Origin: Flavobacteriaceae bacterium CRH
GTDB lineage: Bacteria; Bacteroidota; Bacteroidia; Flavobacteriales; Flavobacteriaceae
Length of the DNA: 64,000 nt
Assembly (NCBI GenBank): GCA_001507425.1
Contig: LMAJ01000009.1
Span: 90,097 to 154,096 of the forward strand
Direction of reading: 5' to 3'
Shown here: positions 26,123 to 35,694 of the stretch, one piece after another
How the letters are laid out: each line of letters opens with the position of its first letter
How positions within the stretch are numbered: the first letter of the stretch is position 1
Notes under the pieces: model-generated
Told to the model about the DNA's origin: nothing
The model's input: only the letters and a program-made list of their open reading frames with translations
The model's database searches: none
Position numbers and translations under genes: made by a program

Positions 26123-27952
26123 ATGAGTAATATCAAAAAAATAATTCCTTTTATATATCCATATAAAAAATACGCTTTCTTAAACATCTTTTTCAATGTT
26201 TTATATGCGATTTTTAGTACACTTTCGTTTGTTGCATTAATACCAATGCTTCAGGTTTTATTTGACAAAACAAAGCAAAACACAGTAAAACCGGTATTTC
26301 ACGGAATTTTAAAAATTCAAGAATATGGCGAAGACTATTTAAGTTACTACATTACAACATCAAAAGGTACGCACGAATCAGGCTACGTTTTATCAATAAT
26401 GGTCACCATTATAATTTCAATCTTTTTATTAAAAAACCTGGTTGATTATGCTGCAATGTTTTTTATCACCTTTTTACGAAACGGTGTTTTAAGAGATATG
26501 CGAAATGCGATGTATAAAAAAACGCTCGAATTGCCTTTGGCTTTTTATTCTGAAAAAAGAAAAGGAGATGTGATTTCCAGAATTTCGGCTGATGTAAATG
26601 AGGTTCAAAACTCATTCTTGGCAATTCTTGAACTTATCGTAAAAGAACCGTTAACTATTGTTTTTACAATAGTTACCATGTTAATTATTAGTCCTAAATT
26701 AACTTTATTTGTTTTCATTTTTATTCCGGTTTCAGGGTATATAATTTCATTAATCGGAAAACAGCTTAAAAAACAATCAACAAGAGCACAACAGGAACAA
26801 GGTACTTTTTTATCGACAATCGAAGAAACGATTGGCGGATTGAAAGTAGTGAAAGGATATAACTCTGAAAATTATTTCAATTCTGTTTTTCAAGGTTCTA
26901 CAGAACGCTTTTTTAAATTATCAAACAGTATTGGTAATCGTCAAAATTTAGCTTCGCCAGCCAGTGAATTTATGGGAATTACTGTAATAGCAATATTATT
27001 ATGGTATGGAGGCCAAATGGTTTTAATAGACAAAACATTAGACGGCGCTGCATTTATCGCTTACATGGGATTGGCTTATAATATTTTAACGCCTGCAAAA
27101 GCCATCTCTAAAGCTTCTTACGGAGTAAAAAGAGGAAATGCCGCTGCAGAACGTGTGTTGGAAATTTTAGATCAGGAAAACCACATTACAAGCAAGGCTG
27201 ATGCTATTGAAAAAACAACTTTTGACAACAACATCGATATTAAAAATATCAATTTTAAATATCAGGATGAAACTGTTTTAAAGGATTTTTCCCTTCAAAT
27301 TAAAAAAGGACAAACGGTTGCTCTTGTGGGGCAATCAGGAAGTGGAAAAAGTACTATCGCCAATTTATTAACCCGTTTTTATGACGTAACTGACGGATCA
27401 ATTTCTATTGACGGAATCAACATAAAAGACTTAAACCTGCAATCGCTTCGTAGTTTAATGGGATTAGTTACCCAAGATAGTATTTTATTTAATGATACTA
27501 TAAAGGCTAATATTGCATTAGGAAAACTTGATGCAACGGATGATGAAATTATTGAAGCTTTGAAAATTGCTAATGCATATGAATTTGTAAATGAATTGCC
27601 TTTAGGAATCTACACTAACATTGGTGATAGCGGAAATAAATTATCAGGCGGGCAAAAACAACGTTTATCGATTGCACGTGCCGTATTGAAAAATCCTCCA
27701 ATTATGATTTTGGACGAGGCTACATCTGCATTGGATACTGAAAGCGAAAAATTTGTTCAGGTTGCTTTAGAGAATATGATGCAAAACAGAACTTCTATTG
27801 TAATTGCGCACCGCCTTTCGACAATTCAAAAAGCAGATTTAATTATTGTAATGCAAAAAGGAAAAATTGTAGAACAAGGAACGCACGATGAATTAATTGT
27901 ACATAACGGAACTTATAATAAGCTTGTAACGATGCAATCTTTCGAATCTTAG
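26123..27952 (+). CDS. MsbA-like ABC exporter, fused permease and ATPase
   Basis: The 609-residue protein has six membrane helices in residues 1-330 (first at YAFLNIFFNVLYAIFSTLSF) and an ATPase domain at about 370-600. It contains Walker A GQSGSGKST, a Q-loop near LVTQDSILF, signature LSGGQKQR, Walker B IMILDEATSALD and H-loop VIAHRLST. It is a homodimeric type IV exporter of the lipid A / multidrug group, probably moving lipid-linked or hydrophobic substrates across the inner membrane. It is not in an operon with lipid A genes here, so the substrate is uncertain. The 245 bp gap before it contains the previous gene's terminator. Confidence 0.92.
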   Translation: MSNIKKIIPFIYPYKKYAFLNIFFNVLYAIFSTLSFVALIPMLQVLFDKTKQNTVKPVFHGILKIQEYGEDYLSYYITTSKGTHESGYVLSIMVTIIISIFLLKNLVDYAAMFFITFLRNGVLRDMRNAMYKKTLELPLAFYSEKRKGDVISRISADVNEVQNSFLAILELIVKEPLTIVFTIVTMLIISPKLTLFVFIFIPVSGYIISLIGKQLKKQSTRAQQEQGTFLSTIEETIGGLKVVKGYNSENYFNSVFQGSTERFFKLSNSIGNRQNLASPASEFMGITVIAILLWYGGQMVLIDKTLDGAAFIAYMGLAYNILTPAKAISKASYGVKRGNAAAERVLEILDQENHITSKADAIEKTTFDNNIDIKNINFKYQDETVLKDFSLQIKKGQTVALVGQSGSGKSTIANLLTRFYDVTDGSISIDGINIKDLNLQSLRSLMGLVTQDSILFNDTIKANIALGKLDATDDEIIEALKIANAYEFVNELPLGIYTNIGDSGNKLSGGQKQRLSIARAVLKNPPIMILDEATSALDTESEKFVQVALENMMQNRTSIVIAHRLSTIQKADLIIVMQKGKIVEQGTHDELIVHNGTYNKLVTMQSFES

Positions 27953-27972
27953 CAGAGACTTTTTTCTGTTTA

Positions 27973-28038
27973 AAAATACTTACTTAATTTCTCTGACCGA
28001 TTTAATACATCTCAGAAAACTAAGTAAGTATTTTTTTT
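27973..28038 (+). terminator. Long-loop terminator of the ABC exporter gene
   Basis: The stem aaaatacttactta / taagtaagtatttt with a 34-base loop is followed by T8. Confidence 0.75.
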
Positions 28039-28094
28039 ATAGTATTTTATAAAATCAATTTGTAATTTTATTAGAAATACTAAACGCCTGCTAA

Positions 28095-28796
28095 ATGTAT
28101 CTCAACAATCCGAACATAAAGTTGCCTGAAGATCCGGATACCATTGTTTGGAAATATCTGGACTTATCTAAATTTCTGGATTTATTGCTTTCTAAAAAAT
28201 TATTCATGTCACGTTCTGATAAATTTGAAGATCAGTATGAAGGCACTTTTAGCGAACCTACTTTTGAAGAGATTAAAAAACTGGCCGCTGATAATCCTGA
28301 CTTTTTAAATTATTACAAAACACATCGCGAAAAAGTAGCAATAAGCAGCTGGCACATTAACGAATACGAATCGTTTGCCATGTGGCAGATATTTACGCAA
28401 AACAGTGAAGGCTTAGCAATTCAGTCGACAATTGGGCGATTACAAAAAGCATTAAATCCTGAAAACAACTTTGATCAGTATATTGGAGAAGTAAACTACA
28501 TTGATTATAAAAAAGAATATATTCCGTTTGATGATTTATTCTTTCCGTTTTTGTTTAAGCGAAAAAGTTTTCAATACGAGCGCGAAGTCCGTATTATTAC
28601 TGACACTTCAAAAAGCACTATAAAACTAAACGACGGAATAAAAATTAATGTGGATATAAATCAGTTAATTGAGAAGATATACATTCATCCCAAATCAGAA
28701 AACTGGTATAAAAAACTGGTAATCGAATTGGTCGAAAGGCTTGATTTTGGTTTTGAAATCGAAAAATCTGATTTAGAAAGTGATATTTTGATTTAG
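28095..28796 (+). CDS. DUF2971 family protein
   Basis: The 233-residue soluble protein starts YLNNPNIKLPEDPDTIVWKY and has the family blocks KLFMSRSDKFEDQYEGTF, SSWHINEYESFAMWQIF and YEREVRIITD, typical of DUF2971. The family occurs singly in bacteria and next to phage or defence genes; its activity is unknown. Here it stands alone between core genes, with a terminator and an inverted repeat downstream. It lacks a signal peptide and so is cytoplasmic. The start ATG 28095 is the first in frame. Confidence 0.85.
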   Translation: MYLNNPNIKLPEDPDTIVWKYLDLSKFLDLLLSKKLFMSRSDKFEDQYEGTFSEPTFEEIKKLAADNPDFLNYYKTHREKVAISSWHINEYESFAMWQIFTQNSEGLAIQSTIGRLQKALNPENNFDQYIGEVNYIDYKKEYIPFDDLFFPFLFKRKSFQYEREVRIITDTSKSTIKLNDGIKINVDINQLIEKIYIHPKSENWYKKLVIELVERLDFGFEIEKSDLESDILI

Positions 28797-28821
28797 GATT
28801 TTTAAAGTTGCTAAGGTTTTT

Positions 28822-28945
28822 AGACACTAAGATTCTGAGTTTTTTTTACTACGATAAAAGAAAGCCCCTTAAAAATTAAATGAATATAATTTTTAAGGGG
28901 CTTTTTATGTGCAAAGATTTGAAAAATCTTAGAATCTTAGTGTCT
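28822..28945. repeat. Inverted repeat enclosing a bidirectional terminator
   Basis: The perfect 15 bp arms agacactaagattct at 28822-28836 and its complement at 28931-28945 flank a strong hairpin (aaagccccttaaaaatta / taatttttaaggggcttt, 28861-28906). The hairpin terminates the convergent DUF2971 gene (+) and the lipoprotein gene (-). Confidence 0.85.
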
Positions 28946-28960
28946 CAGAAAATCAGAGTC

Positions 28961-29683
28961 TTATATAGGTTTATACCCTTTAACTTCCCATTTTTTAGAA
29001 GCTAAATCTATGTAGTTGTAGTGCAAAACATCGTTTTTATCAAACTGACCGTTTTGGTTGGTGTCTTCAATAGTTCTAAAATACAAACGGCTTTTAGATT
29101 CTATTAAACTCCAATCTACCAATTCCTGAAAGTCTTCTGAAATTTTAGTAAAACTGGCTCCGCTAATATCGCTTAAATACAAGGTTTTAATATCGCTTGC
29201 ATCGATTTTACCATCTTTATTAGTATCAGCATCTGCTAATGTATATACCATAATTTGGTTCTTGGTTTTATCTGCAACTGGTTTTAAATATGTCGCTGTT
29301 AAAATCAATGCTGGTTTGTCTGTTAAGGGACGAATGGAATCTGAATCTACTTTTTGAAATTTCAGGTTTTGTAAATAACCCGTAATTTCATATTCGCCTA
29401 AATTTGAAATTGTAAAACTTAAATCACTCACGCTTGAAGATCCGTAACGTGATTTTGTTCCTCTTTCATAAACTCTCAAATCTCCCACAGGATGAATTAA
29501 ATAATCTGTTCCTTCCATCTGAATTGGCAAATCTGCAACCTCAATCTGCGTTGAATCTGTTTTTCCAACAACATTTGCTTTACTTGAAGCATCATAACTT
29601 ACTTTTGGCTTCTGAACTTCATCTTTACAACTCACTAATGTTCCGATGATTACTAAGGCTATATATTTTAAGGTATTTTTCAT
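28961..29683 (-). CDS. Hypothetical lipoprotein with EF-hand-like calcium loops
   Basis: The 240-residue protein has the lipobox LVSC at about residue 19. Near the C-terminus are two Asp-rich loops, DADTNKDGKIDASDI and DTNQNGQFDKNDV, that resemble EF-hand/dockerin calcium sites. The middle part has strands with no family I recognise. It is probably on the periplasmic or outer surface side and could bind calcium (inference). It lies downstream of, but 47 bp from, the tandem pair of membrane proteins, so it may be the last gene of their operon or independent. Confidence 0.65.
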   Translation of the reverse strand: MKNTLKYIALVIIGTLVSCKDEVQKPKVSYDASSKANVVGKTDSTQIEVADLPIQMEGTDYLIHPVGDLRVYERGTKSRYGSSSVSDLSFTISNLGEYEITGYLQNLKFQKVDSDSIRPLTDKPALILTATYLKPVADKTKNQIMVYTLADADTNKDGKIDASDIKTLYLSDISGASFTKISEDFQELVDWSLIESKSRLYFRTIEDTNQNGQFDKNDVLHYNYIDLASKKWEVKGYKPI

Positions 29684-29729
29684 GTCTGGAAATTATATTA
29701 GAATATCAAATATAGTATTTTTGATTGTA

Positions 29730-30368
29730 TTATCTGTTTTTATTGAATTTTACTAGCGCGAAAAGATTGAGAATAACAAGACCAAAATAACCCAGAAAAA
29801 TAATCCAGTTATTTCTATATAAAGATAAAACGTATTTTCGCTCTGCTTCTTGTGCTTCTTGTGCCCAAAGATCTTTATTGGCTGCAACATATCCACAACT
29901 AAAAACCTTTAATGGTTTTATAGATGCATCTGGTTTTCGTTTTGGCTTCATAAAAACCCAAAAATCATCTTTATGAGGAATATAAATTTCAATTCCCTCA
30001 TCTGCGAAAATATTTAATACCTGAACATAAACTCCGTAGGTCATCTTTTTGCCTAGATGAATTTTTACACCATTAATCGTGTCGTTTTCGTTTTTTAATT
30101 TTCGCAATGAAAAGCGTAATTTATCCAACTTTTTGCCTTCCTCAAATTCATTACTATTGTAATTAAATATCTTGTATTTTCTTAGATTACCAATATGTAG
30201 TTCTTCAAATATATTATTATCAGGAGCAGGGAGCCCAACATTTATTAATCTATAAACCTTAAAAACATCTGTTTTATAAAAGTGAACCAAACAAAACAAA
30301 GGAATAAAGATCAAAGAAATCATTCCGGGAACGTAAAAAATCCTTTTCCTTTTTTGTTTGTCTATCAT
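29730..30368 (-). CDS. Two-helix membrane protein, copy 2 of a tandem duplicate
   Basis: The 212-residue protein has a basic N-terminus, a membrane helix at about 12-28 (YVPGMISLIFIPLFCLVHFY), a predicted extracytoplasmic domain of about 140 residues and a C-terminal helix (WIIFLGYFGLVILNLFALV). It is a clear paralogue of the next gene upstream: both share YVPGMISL(I/V)FIPLFC, LRKYK(I/V), LGYFGLV and a VNGVK or INGVK core. I recognise no family. It is separated by 12 bp from its sister. It has no catalytic motif; a structural or adaptor role around the TonB receptor is guesswork. Confidence 0.6.
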   Translation of the reverse strand: MIDKQKRKRIFYVPGMISLIFIPLFCLVHFYKTDVFKVYRLINVGLPAPDNNIFEELHIGNLRKYKIFNYNSNEFEEGKKLDKLRFSLRKLKNENDTINGVKIHLGKKMTYGVYVQVLNIFADEGIEIYIPHKDDFWVFMKPKRKPDASIKPLKVFSCGYVAANKDLWAQEAQEAERKYVLSLYRNNWIIFLGYFGLVILNLFALVKFNKNR

Positions 30369-30380
30369 AAATGGCGCTTT

Positions 30381-31049
30381 TTAAAATGGTAATATCTGTT
30401 TGTTTTTATGGAATTTTACTAAAACGAAGATATTTAGAAGCACAAGACCAAAATAACCTAAAGAAAGTGATATCCATTTTTGTTTGAAAAAAGATATTCC
30501 AAAATTATGTTTTTCTTCTTCTTTTCTTTGTTTTTGCTCCCAATAAGCCTGTTGTGCCATTATCGCTCCGGTGCCACAGTTCATTGTATGATTTACACTG
30601 TCCTGTTTAGCCTTTTTAAACGACCTATTACTTGCAATTATATAAACATCATTACCAAATATACCCCAAGTTGGAGCATTCTCTATTGCTAAAATATCAA
30701 GAGTTCTAATAAAGACATCATAACTTGTTTTTGTGTTATACTGTAATTTAACTCCATTTACAGTGTCTTTATCACTTATCAATTTTCTAAGATAAAATGT
30801 CATTTGATTAAGCGTCTTCTTATCATCAAATTCATTCCCTTTAAATTTATAAACTTTGTATTTTCTAAGAGTTTCAACTTTATACTTAACAAAATCCCCT
30901 TGATTTGGCATTCCTAATCCTATTGAACCATAAACCTTAAAAGCATCAACTTTATAAAAATGATAAAAACAAAACAAAGGAATAAAAACCAAAGAAATCA
31001 TTCCCGGAACGTAAAAAATCTTCTTTCTTTTTTCACGTTTTTCGATCAT
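30381..31049 (-). CDS. Two-helix membrane protein, copy 1 of a tandem duplicate
   Basis: The 222-residue protein has the same layout as its downstream neighbour: short basic N-terminus (KREKRKKIF), one helix, a soluble domain (about 40-180) and a C-terminal helix (LGYFGLVLLNIFVLVKF). Its start ATG overlaps the stop of the TonB receptor by 4 bp, so it is translated with it. The ordered set peptidase, receptor, membrane protein, membrane protein looks like one unit. It may be an inner-membrane helper for that receptor (inference). No known domain is recognised; ExbD-like topology differs because ExbD has only one helix. Confidence 0.6.
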   Translation of the reverse strand: MIEKREKRKKIFYVPGMISLVFIPLFCFYHFYKVDAFKVYGSIGLGMPNQGDFVKYKVETLRKYKVYKFKGNEFDDKKTLNQMTFYLRKLISDKDTVNGVKLQYNTKTSYDVFIRTLDILAIENAPTWGIFGNDVYIIASNRSFKKAKQDSVNHTMNCGTGAIMAQQAYWEQKQRKEEEKHNFGISFFKQKWISLSLGYFGLVLLNIFVLVKFHKNKQILPF

Positions 31050-33511
31050 AATCTCGCATTCAGTTTTATATTAAAAACTCTTGAAGTCATATAATTCGGA
31101 ATTGCATATTGATTTTTAGAATATACATCGCGAACCCACGTATTGGTTATCGCATTTTGATTATTGAAAAGGTTGAAAATCTCAACGCCTAGAGATAATT
31201 CTTCAAAGTTTTTTATCCAGCCTGTTTTATTATTTCTTGTGCTGCTATCCACAAAAACCTTGGCAAAACCTACATCAGCTCTTCGATAATCTTTTAATCG
31301 GTTTTGGTACAAATACGGATCAGAATAGGATGGCGCTCCGCCTGGCAAACCTGTATTATATACTAAATTCAAATACAATTTCACACTCGGAATATTTGGC
31401 ATATAATCCTGAAACAACATAGCAAATTTCAAACGTTGGTCTGTTGGTCTGGCTATATAACCTTTGTTTTCATAATTTTCTTCGGTTTTAAGATATCCAA
31501 AACTAATCCACGATTCTGTTCCGGGCACAAATTCTCCATTCAATCTAAAATCAAGACCTTGTGCGTAAGCTTTTGCATTGTTATTGGCGACATAACGAAT
31601 TCGGACATTATCGATAGAATATGTATTTACATCTGAAAGCGATTTATAATAAATCTCCGTAACCCATTTAAAAGGACGGCTCCACATTTTAAAAGTATAA
31701 TCGTTACTCAAAACTACATGAACAGATTCCTGCGCTTTTACATTGGGGTTTACAACGCCATTTAAATCCCGAAGTTCCCTATAAAAAGGTGGTTGATGGT
31801 ATAATCCTCCGGAAAGCCTGAAAACCATATCCATGTCCCAATCGGGTTTTAAGGCAAATTGAGCACGTGGACTAAATACAATTTGATTTTTTCCCTCAAT
31901 TGCTGCTCCGGAAACACTCCAACTCTGAAAACGGACCCCAATATTATACCAAACCTGACTTGAACCAATTTCTGTTTTCTGGTTCCATTGTGTGTATCCT
32001 GAAAATCTATTTATGGTATTAAAATTAGTTGCCCGAACATCCTGATAAGGCAATAATGGTCCGGTATAAGGTTCGTATGGCTGATTATTTTGAGGTAAAT
32101 TAATAATTGGCGGATTTATAGAAAATCCTGCCGAATCGATCATTTCCCATTCTACTACTCTATCGCGAATTGATTCAGTAGTATATTTCAAACCAAATTC
32201 TAACTGACTGTCTTTCCACTCTTTAAAACCTTTAATTTCTATATTTGCAATTAAGGCATCGAGATCGTTTCGGGCATGATTAAGCTGAGAGCCAATTCCT
32301 GTTGTAAAATCAACGTTGTCAATATCAGTTTCACCATCTGCGTTTACATTTCCTAAACGATATTGTGCGAGAATATCAAAATGTTCTTTTTCTTTGGTGT
32401 GAAATAAGGAACTAATCAATTTAAAAGTTAACGATGGCGAAGCCTTATAAGTTGTTTTTAAAGCTCCAAAATAAGTATCGTATTGGTCTTTTTCCTGCCC
32501 TTCATAATAAACCGCAAGTGCCATTGGCTGATCTATTGTCCCAAATTTGGTTTCTCTGGTTAAGGGCTGATACAAATATTTATTTTGCGAAATATTCCCT
32601 AAAAAACTCATTTGCCACTTTTCAGAAATATCATAATTTATATTGGTCTGAACGTCTACAAAAGTTGGTGTATAATTGGTTTGTGTATCCTGACTGTTGA
32701 CAAGCAAACTATTGTTTCGGTAACGAACTCCGGTTACGGCCGACCATTTTTTATTTTTAGAAACGGCATCGACGGCAAAGCTTCCGCCTAAAAAACTGGC
32801 TTCAAGAGCTGCTCCAAATTGAGTTGGCTTTCTATACGTAATATCTAAAACAGATGATAATTTATCCCCAAATTTTGCCTGAAATCCTCCAGCCGAAAAA
32901 TCTACATTTTGTACTAAATCTGTATTGGTAAAACTTAAACCTTCTTGTTGTCCGGAACGAATTAAAAACGGTCGATAAACTTCGATTTCATTTACGTAAA
33001 CTAAATTTTCATCATAATTTCCACCACGAACTGCATATTGCGTACTCAATTCGTTGTTCGAATTTACGCCCGGGAGCGTTTTTAGGATATTTTCTATTCC
33101 GGCATTTGCTCCTGGAATTTTCTTTATCGTTTCTGTGTCAATAACCGTAATTCCCTGAACGCGTTTTTTATTATTAGAAGAAACAAAAACTTCTCCCATT
33201 TGTTCAGCAGAATTGTTCATTTTCGGATTAAAAACAAACACCTCATTCGGTTTTAAGTTTACCGTCAGGCTCATCATTTTTAATGAAACATGGGTAAAAA
33301 TCAAAGCGATTTTTTTGTTTGATGGAATTTCGATTTCAAAAAAACCATTTGAATCGGTTTGCGAAATATTTCCGGAAACTGAAATATTTACATCTGCAAC
33401 CGGACGATTTTCATTATCTAAAATAATCCCTTTTACACGAGCATTTTGAGCAAATGAAACATAACCAATGCACAAAAAGAGGAAACTGAATATTAACTTG
33501 CTATAATTCAA
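31046..33511 (-). CDS. TonB-dependent outer-membrane receptor with CarboxypepD-regulatory-like domain
   Basis: The 821-residue protein has a signal peptide (SFAQ, residue 22), a carboxypeptidase-regulatory-like beta-sandwich at about 24-105, a plug at about 120-230 (SNNELSTQYAVRGGNYDENL, FSAGGFQAKFGDKL) and a barrel to the C-terminus (NYMTSRVFNIKLNARL). It imports an unknown substrate. There is no SusD partner, so it is not a glycan utilisation locus. It lies 11 bp after an M23 peptidase gene and overlaps a membrane-protein gene, forming an operon. Regulation is not evident. Confidence 0.88.
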   Translation of the reverse strand: MNYSKLIFSFLFLCIGYVSFAQNARVKGIILDNENRPVADVNISVSGNISQTDSNGFFEIEIPSNKKIALIFTHVSLKMMSLTVNLKPNEVFVFNPKMNNSAEQMGEVFVSSNNKKRVQGITVIDTETIKKIPGANAGIENILKTLPGVNSNNELSTQYAVRGGNYDENLVYVNEIEVYRPFLIRSGQQEGLSFTNTDLVQNVDFSAGGFQAKFGDKLSSVLDITYRKPTQFGAALEASFLGGSFAVDAVSKNKKWSAVTGVRYRNNSLLVNSQDTQTNYTPTFVDVQTNINYDISEKWQMSFLGNISQNKYLYQPLTRETKFGTIDQPMALAVYYEGQEKDQYDTYFGALKTTYKASPSLTFKLISSLFHTKEKEHFDILAQYRLGNVNADGETDIDNVDFTTGIGSQLNHARNDLDALIANIEIKGFKEWKDSQLEFGLKYTTESIRDRVVEWEMIDSAGFSINPPIINLPQNNQPYEPYTGPLLPYQDVRATNFNTINRFSGYTQWNQKTEIGSSQVWYNIGVRFQSWSVSGAAIEGKNQIVFSPRAQFALKPDWDMDMVFRLSGGLYHQPPFYRELRDLNGVVNPNVKAQESVHVVLSNDYTFKMWSRPFKWVTEIYYKSLSDVNTYSIDNVRIRYVANNNAKAYAQGLDFRLNGEFVPGTESWISFGYLKTEENYENKGYIARPTDQRLKFAMLFQDYMPNIPSVKLYLNLVYNTGLPGGAPSYSDPYLYQNRLKDYRRADVGFAKVFVDSSTRNNKTGWIKNFEELSLGVEIFNLFNNQNAITNTWVRDVYSKNQYAIPNYMTSRVFNIKLNARL

Positions 33512-33522
33512 AAGCTTTGGTT

Positions 33523-35217
33523 TTATTTTTGTTGACTTCTAAAAAAGTGAGTTTCAAAGATAGCAGAATTTCCTACATTGTCAACTACTTCAATTTTTAA
33601 ATCATTTGCACCTTCTGCCAATAGTTCATCTTGAAATTTGTGCGTGATTTTTCTAGTCTTGTTATCATATTCAAATAAAACCCAATTTCCGTTTATATAA
33701 CCGTTATACGATTTTATTCCGGACAAACTATCGCCAATAGTAAACTGAATGGCGTTCACTTCACTAATCCATTTATCCTGAATTGGTTTTGTAATTTTTA
33801 TTACGGGCGCAACGGTATCTAAAACCAGACCAAATTGACCAAGCATTTTTGATTTTGCCGTATACACATCTTTGTTTCTAATTGTGCCGTAATAACTTTT
33901 GCTGTTTCCGCTAATTCTGGCAATAAAAACTTTATCTTTTTCTGTTTCCGTATAACTACTGTCTTTTATTGTAATTGTAAAATTGGAATGTACGGGAATA
34001 ACATCTTCATGAATATAAATCCGGTTGTTTTTTACATCAAAATTCATATCAAAATCATCGTAAAAAGTTCCCGCCGGAAAAAATACAGACATATTATCTT
34101 TTTCAAAATTTGAATCTTTATTGGCGTGAATAAAATATTTTGAAGTAACAGGCTCCTCATTTACAATTGGAGTTTCGATATCATATTCTATGGGAACTGT
34201 AACGGTATTCATATTTCCAAAATAATCTGAAACCTCAATTCTGTAAGTTGACGCTAAATTCGGTTCAACCTTAATAATACCGCGAAGCGAATCTGTTTTT
34301 ATAATGCTCAAAGCATACGGCGTTTTCATAAATAACTTTTGAACGCGCTGACTTGTTTTTTTATATCTCGGATAATCGATAAAAGCATTTATGTAACGCA
34401 TTTCATCAAATGAATAGGTATTAAACTGGTAATTGTAGTTTTGATTTCCGTTGAAAAAAGTTGAAACATTAAAAACGCCATTTTTATTTCCCGAAACGTC
34501 ATCGAAATCAACCGCATTGATTCCGAAACCAATTTTGCCGTTTGCTTTTACTTTACTGGCCAAATAAGTTCCGTCTTTTTGAAGCGATAAATTTAACAAT
34601 AAAGGCAGTTTTGACTGATTTACGGTTGTGTTGTCTATCGGATAAACAAATACATTTGAAATAGTTGGCTTTTTAGAATCTTTTATGTTTTTATCAAATC
34701 CGAAAAATATCGGATTTATAACAAATTCTGTTTTTGAATCACGAATTTCAAAATGCAAATGTGGTCCTTCAGAAGATCCTGTATTTCCTGAAAGCGCAAT
34801 TAATTGTCCTTTTGTAACCGGTAATTCATCTGGTTTAAGAAACATTTCTATTTCAAAAGCTTTTTCTTTATAATGTGTTTTCTGAACATAATCCTGAATA
34901 GTACCAAGTGGCGTTTGTAAATGTCCGTAAACAGAAGTGTAACCGTTTGGATGCGTTATGTAAATGCATTTACCGTTTCCAAACGTTGAAATTTTTATTC
35001 TTGAAACATATCCGTCAGCAATGGCGTATACATTTAAACCTTCTCTTTGATTGGTCTTTAAATCGAAACCTGCGTGAAAATGATTCGGGCGCAACTCTCC
35101 AAAATTACCGGAAAGCTGCATCGGAATATCCAGCGGAGGACTAAAATAATCTTTAGGATATTGAGTTTGAGCAAATAAAAAATGACAAAAAAATAAGGTA
35201 AGTACTGAAAATCTCAT
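33523..35217 (-). CDS. M23 family metallopeptidase (LytM-type)
   Basis: This 564-residue exported protein starts MRFSVLTLFFCHFLFAQ, a signal peptide; an earlier in-frame ATG at 35256 gives a worse leader. The LytM domain is near the N-terminus (about 35-165), with zinc ligands in PNHFHAGFDLKT and the GPHLHFEIRD His motif. A long beta-rich C-terminal part (about 200-560) with Ig-like strands follows. It probably trims peptidoglycan cross-links or acts as a cell-wall scaffold in the periplasm. An apparent operon with the TonB receptor places it near the outer membrane system. Confidence 0.85.
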   Translation of the reverse strand: MRFSVLTLFFCHFLFAQTQYPKDYFSPPLDIPMQLSGNFGELRPNHFHAGFDLKTNQREGLNVYAIADGYVSRIKISTFGNGKCIYITHPNGYTSVYGHLQTPLGTIQDYVQKTHYKEKAFEIEMFLKPDELPVTKGQLIALSGNTGSSEGPHLHFEIRDSKTEFVINPIFFGFDKNIKDSKKPTISNVFVYPIDNTTVNQSKLPLLLNLSLQKDGTYLASKVKANGKIGFGINAVDFDDVSGNKNGVFNVSTFFNGNQNYNYQFNTYSFDEMRYINAFIDYPRYKKTSQRVQKLFMKTPYALSIIKTDSLRGIIKVEPNLASTYRIEVSDYFGNMNTVTVPIEYDIETPIVNEEPVTSKYFIHANKDSNFEKDNMSVFFPAGTFYDDFDMNFDVKNNRIYIHEDVIPVHSNFTITIKDSSYTETEKDKVFIARISGNSKSYYGTIRNKDVYTAKSKMLGQFGLVLDTVAPVIKITKPIQDKWISEVNAIQFTIGDSLSGIKSYNGYINGNWVLFEYDNKTRKITHKFQDELLAEGANDLKIEVVDNVGNSAIFETHFFRSQQK

Positions 35218-35338
35218 AAGCAACATTTTTGCTAAGATAAAAAAATATGAGGCCAAAAACGAGTAAAAAGCTACAAAAATACAATTGATTGAATTTCATT
35301 TATTTGGTTATTTTTAATGTAAAAAAATCGATAAAAAA

Positions 35339-35368
35339 TTGCATTAATAAAAAGGAATACTAACTTTG
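35339..35368 (+). promoter_or_regulatory. Promoter of the zapB-like/zapA operon
   Basis: TTG at 35339-35341, 19 bp and TAACTTTG at 35361-35368 match the consensus closely. The first start codon is at 35397. Confidence 0.7.
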
Positions 35369-35396
35369 TATGATTAAGTAATGAATAGGATTTATA

Positions 35397-35687
35397 ATGA
35401 GTGTAATTGCCGAAATAATTGATACTCTTGAATATAAAGTCGAAAAGCTTTTTGAGAAATCAAAAAGACTGGAGAAAGACAATCAGGAACTAAGATTACA
35501 ACTAGCCAAAGCTGCGCAAATCATCCAGAAACAATCTGAAGAAATTGAAGCTTTGAAGAAGCAATATGATACACTTAAAATAGCCAATTCGTTGCTCGGC
35601 AGCGATAATAACAAGAGAGAGACAAAGCTTAAAATAAATTCATTAATTCGCGAAATTGATTACTGTATAGCACAACTATCAGACTAG
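35397..35687 (+). CDS. ZapB-like coiled-coil protein
   Basis: This 96-residue protein is almost entirely one coiled coil: heptads run from about residue 10 to 75 (KVEKLFEKSKRLEKDNQELR, then QSEEIEALKKQYDTLK). It sits 7 bp before zapA. In Bacteroidota a short coiled coil in this place is a likely division factor partner, analogous to ZapB at the Z-ring. Similarity to proteobacterial ZapB is not proven here, so the role is inferred from composition and from the neighbour. The promoter lies at 35339. Confidence 0.7.
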   Translation: MSVIAEIIDTLEYKVEKLFEKSKRLEKDNQELRLQLAKAAQIIQKQSEEIEALKKQYDTLKIANSLLGSDNNKRETKLKINSLIREIDYCIAQLSD

Positions 35688-35694
35688 TAAAACT

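Noticed and set aside
28095..28796. DUF2971 gene as part of a defence island
   Set aside because: No nuclease, methylase, reverse transcriptase or other defence gene is nearby; it is flanked by core genes with its own terminator.
29730..31049. Tandem membrane-protein pair as a toxin-antitoxin or ExbB/ExbD pair
   Set aside because: Both are homologous to each other and have two helices each; neither has an ExbB or ExbD topology or a toxin motif.
31046..33511. TonB receptor as a SusC of a polysaccharide utilisation locus
   Set aside because: No SusD-like lipoprotein or glycoside hydrolase is adjacent.
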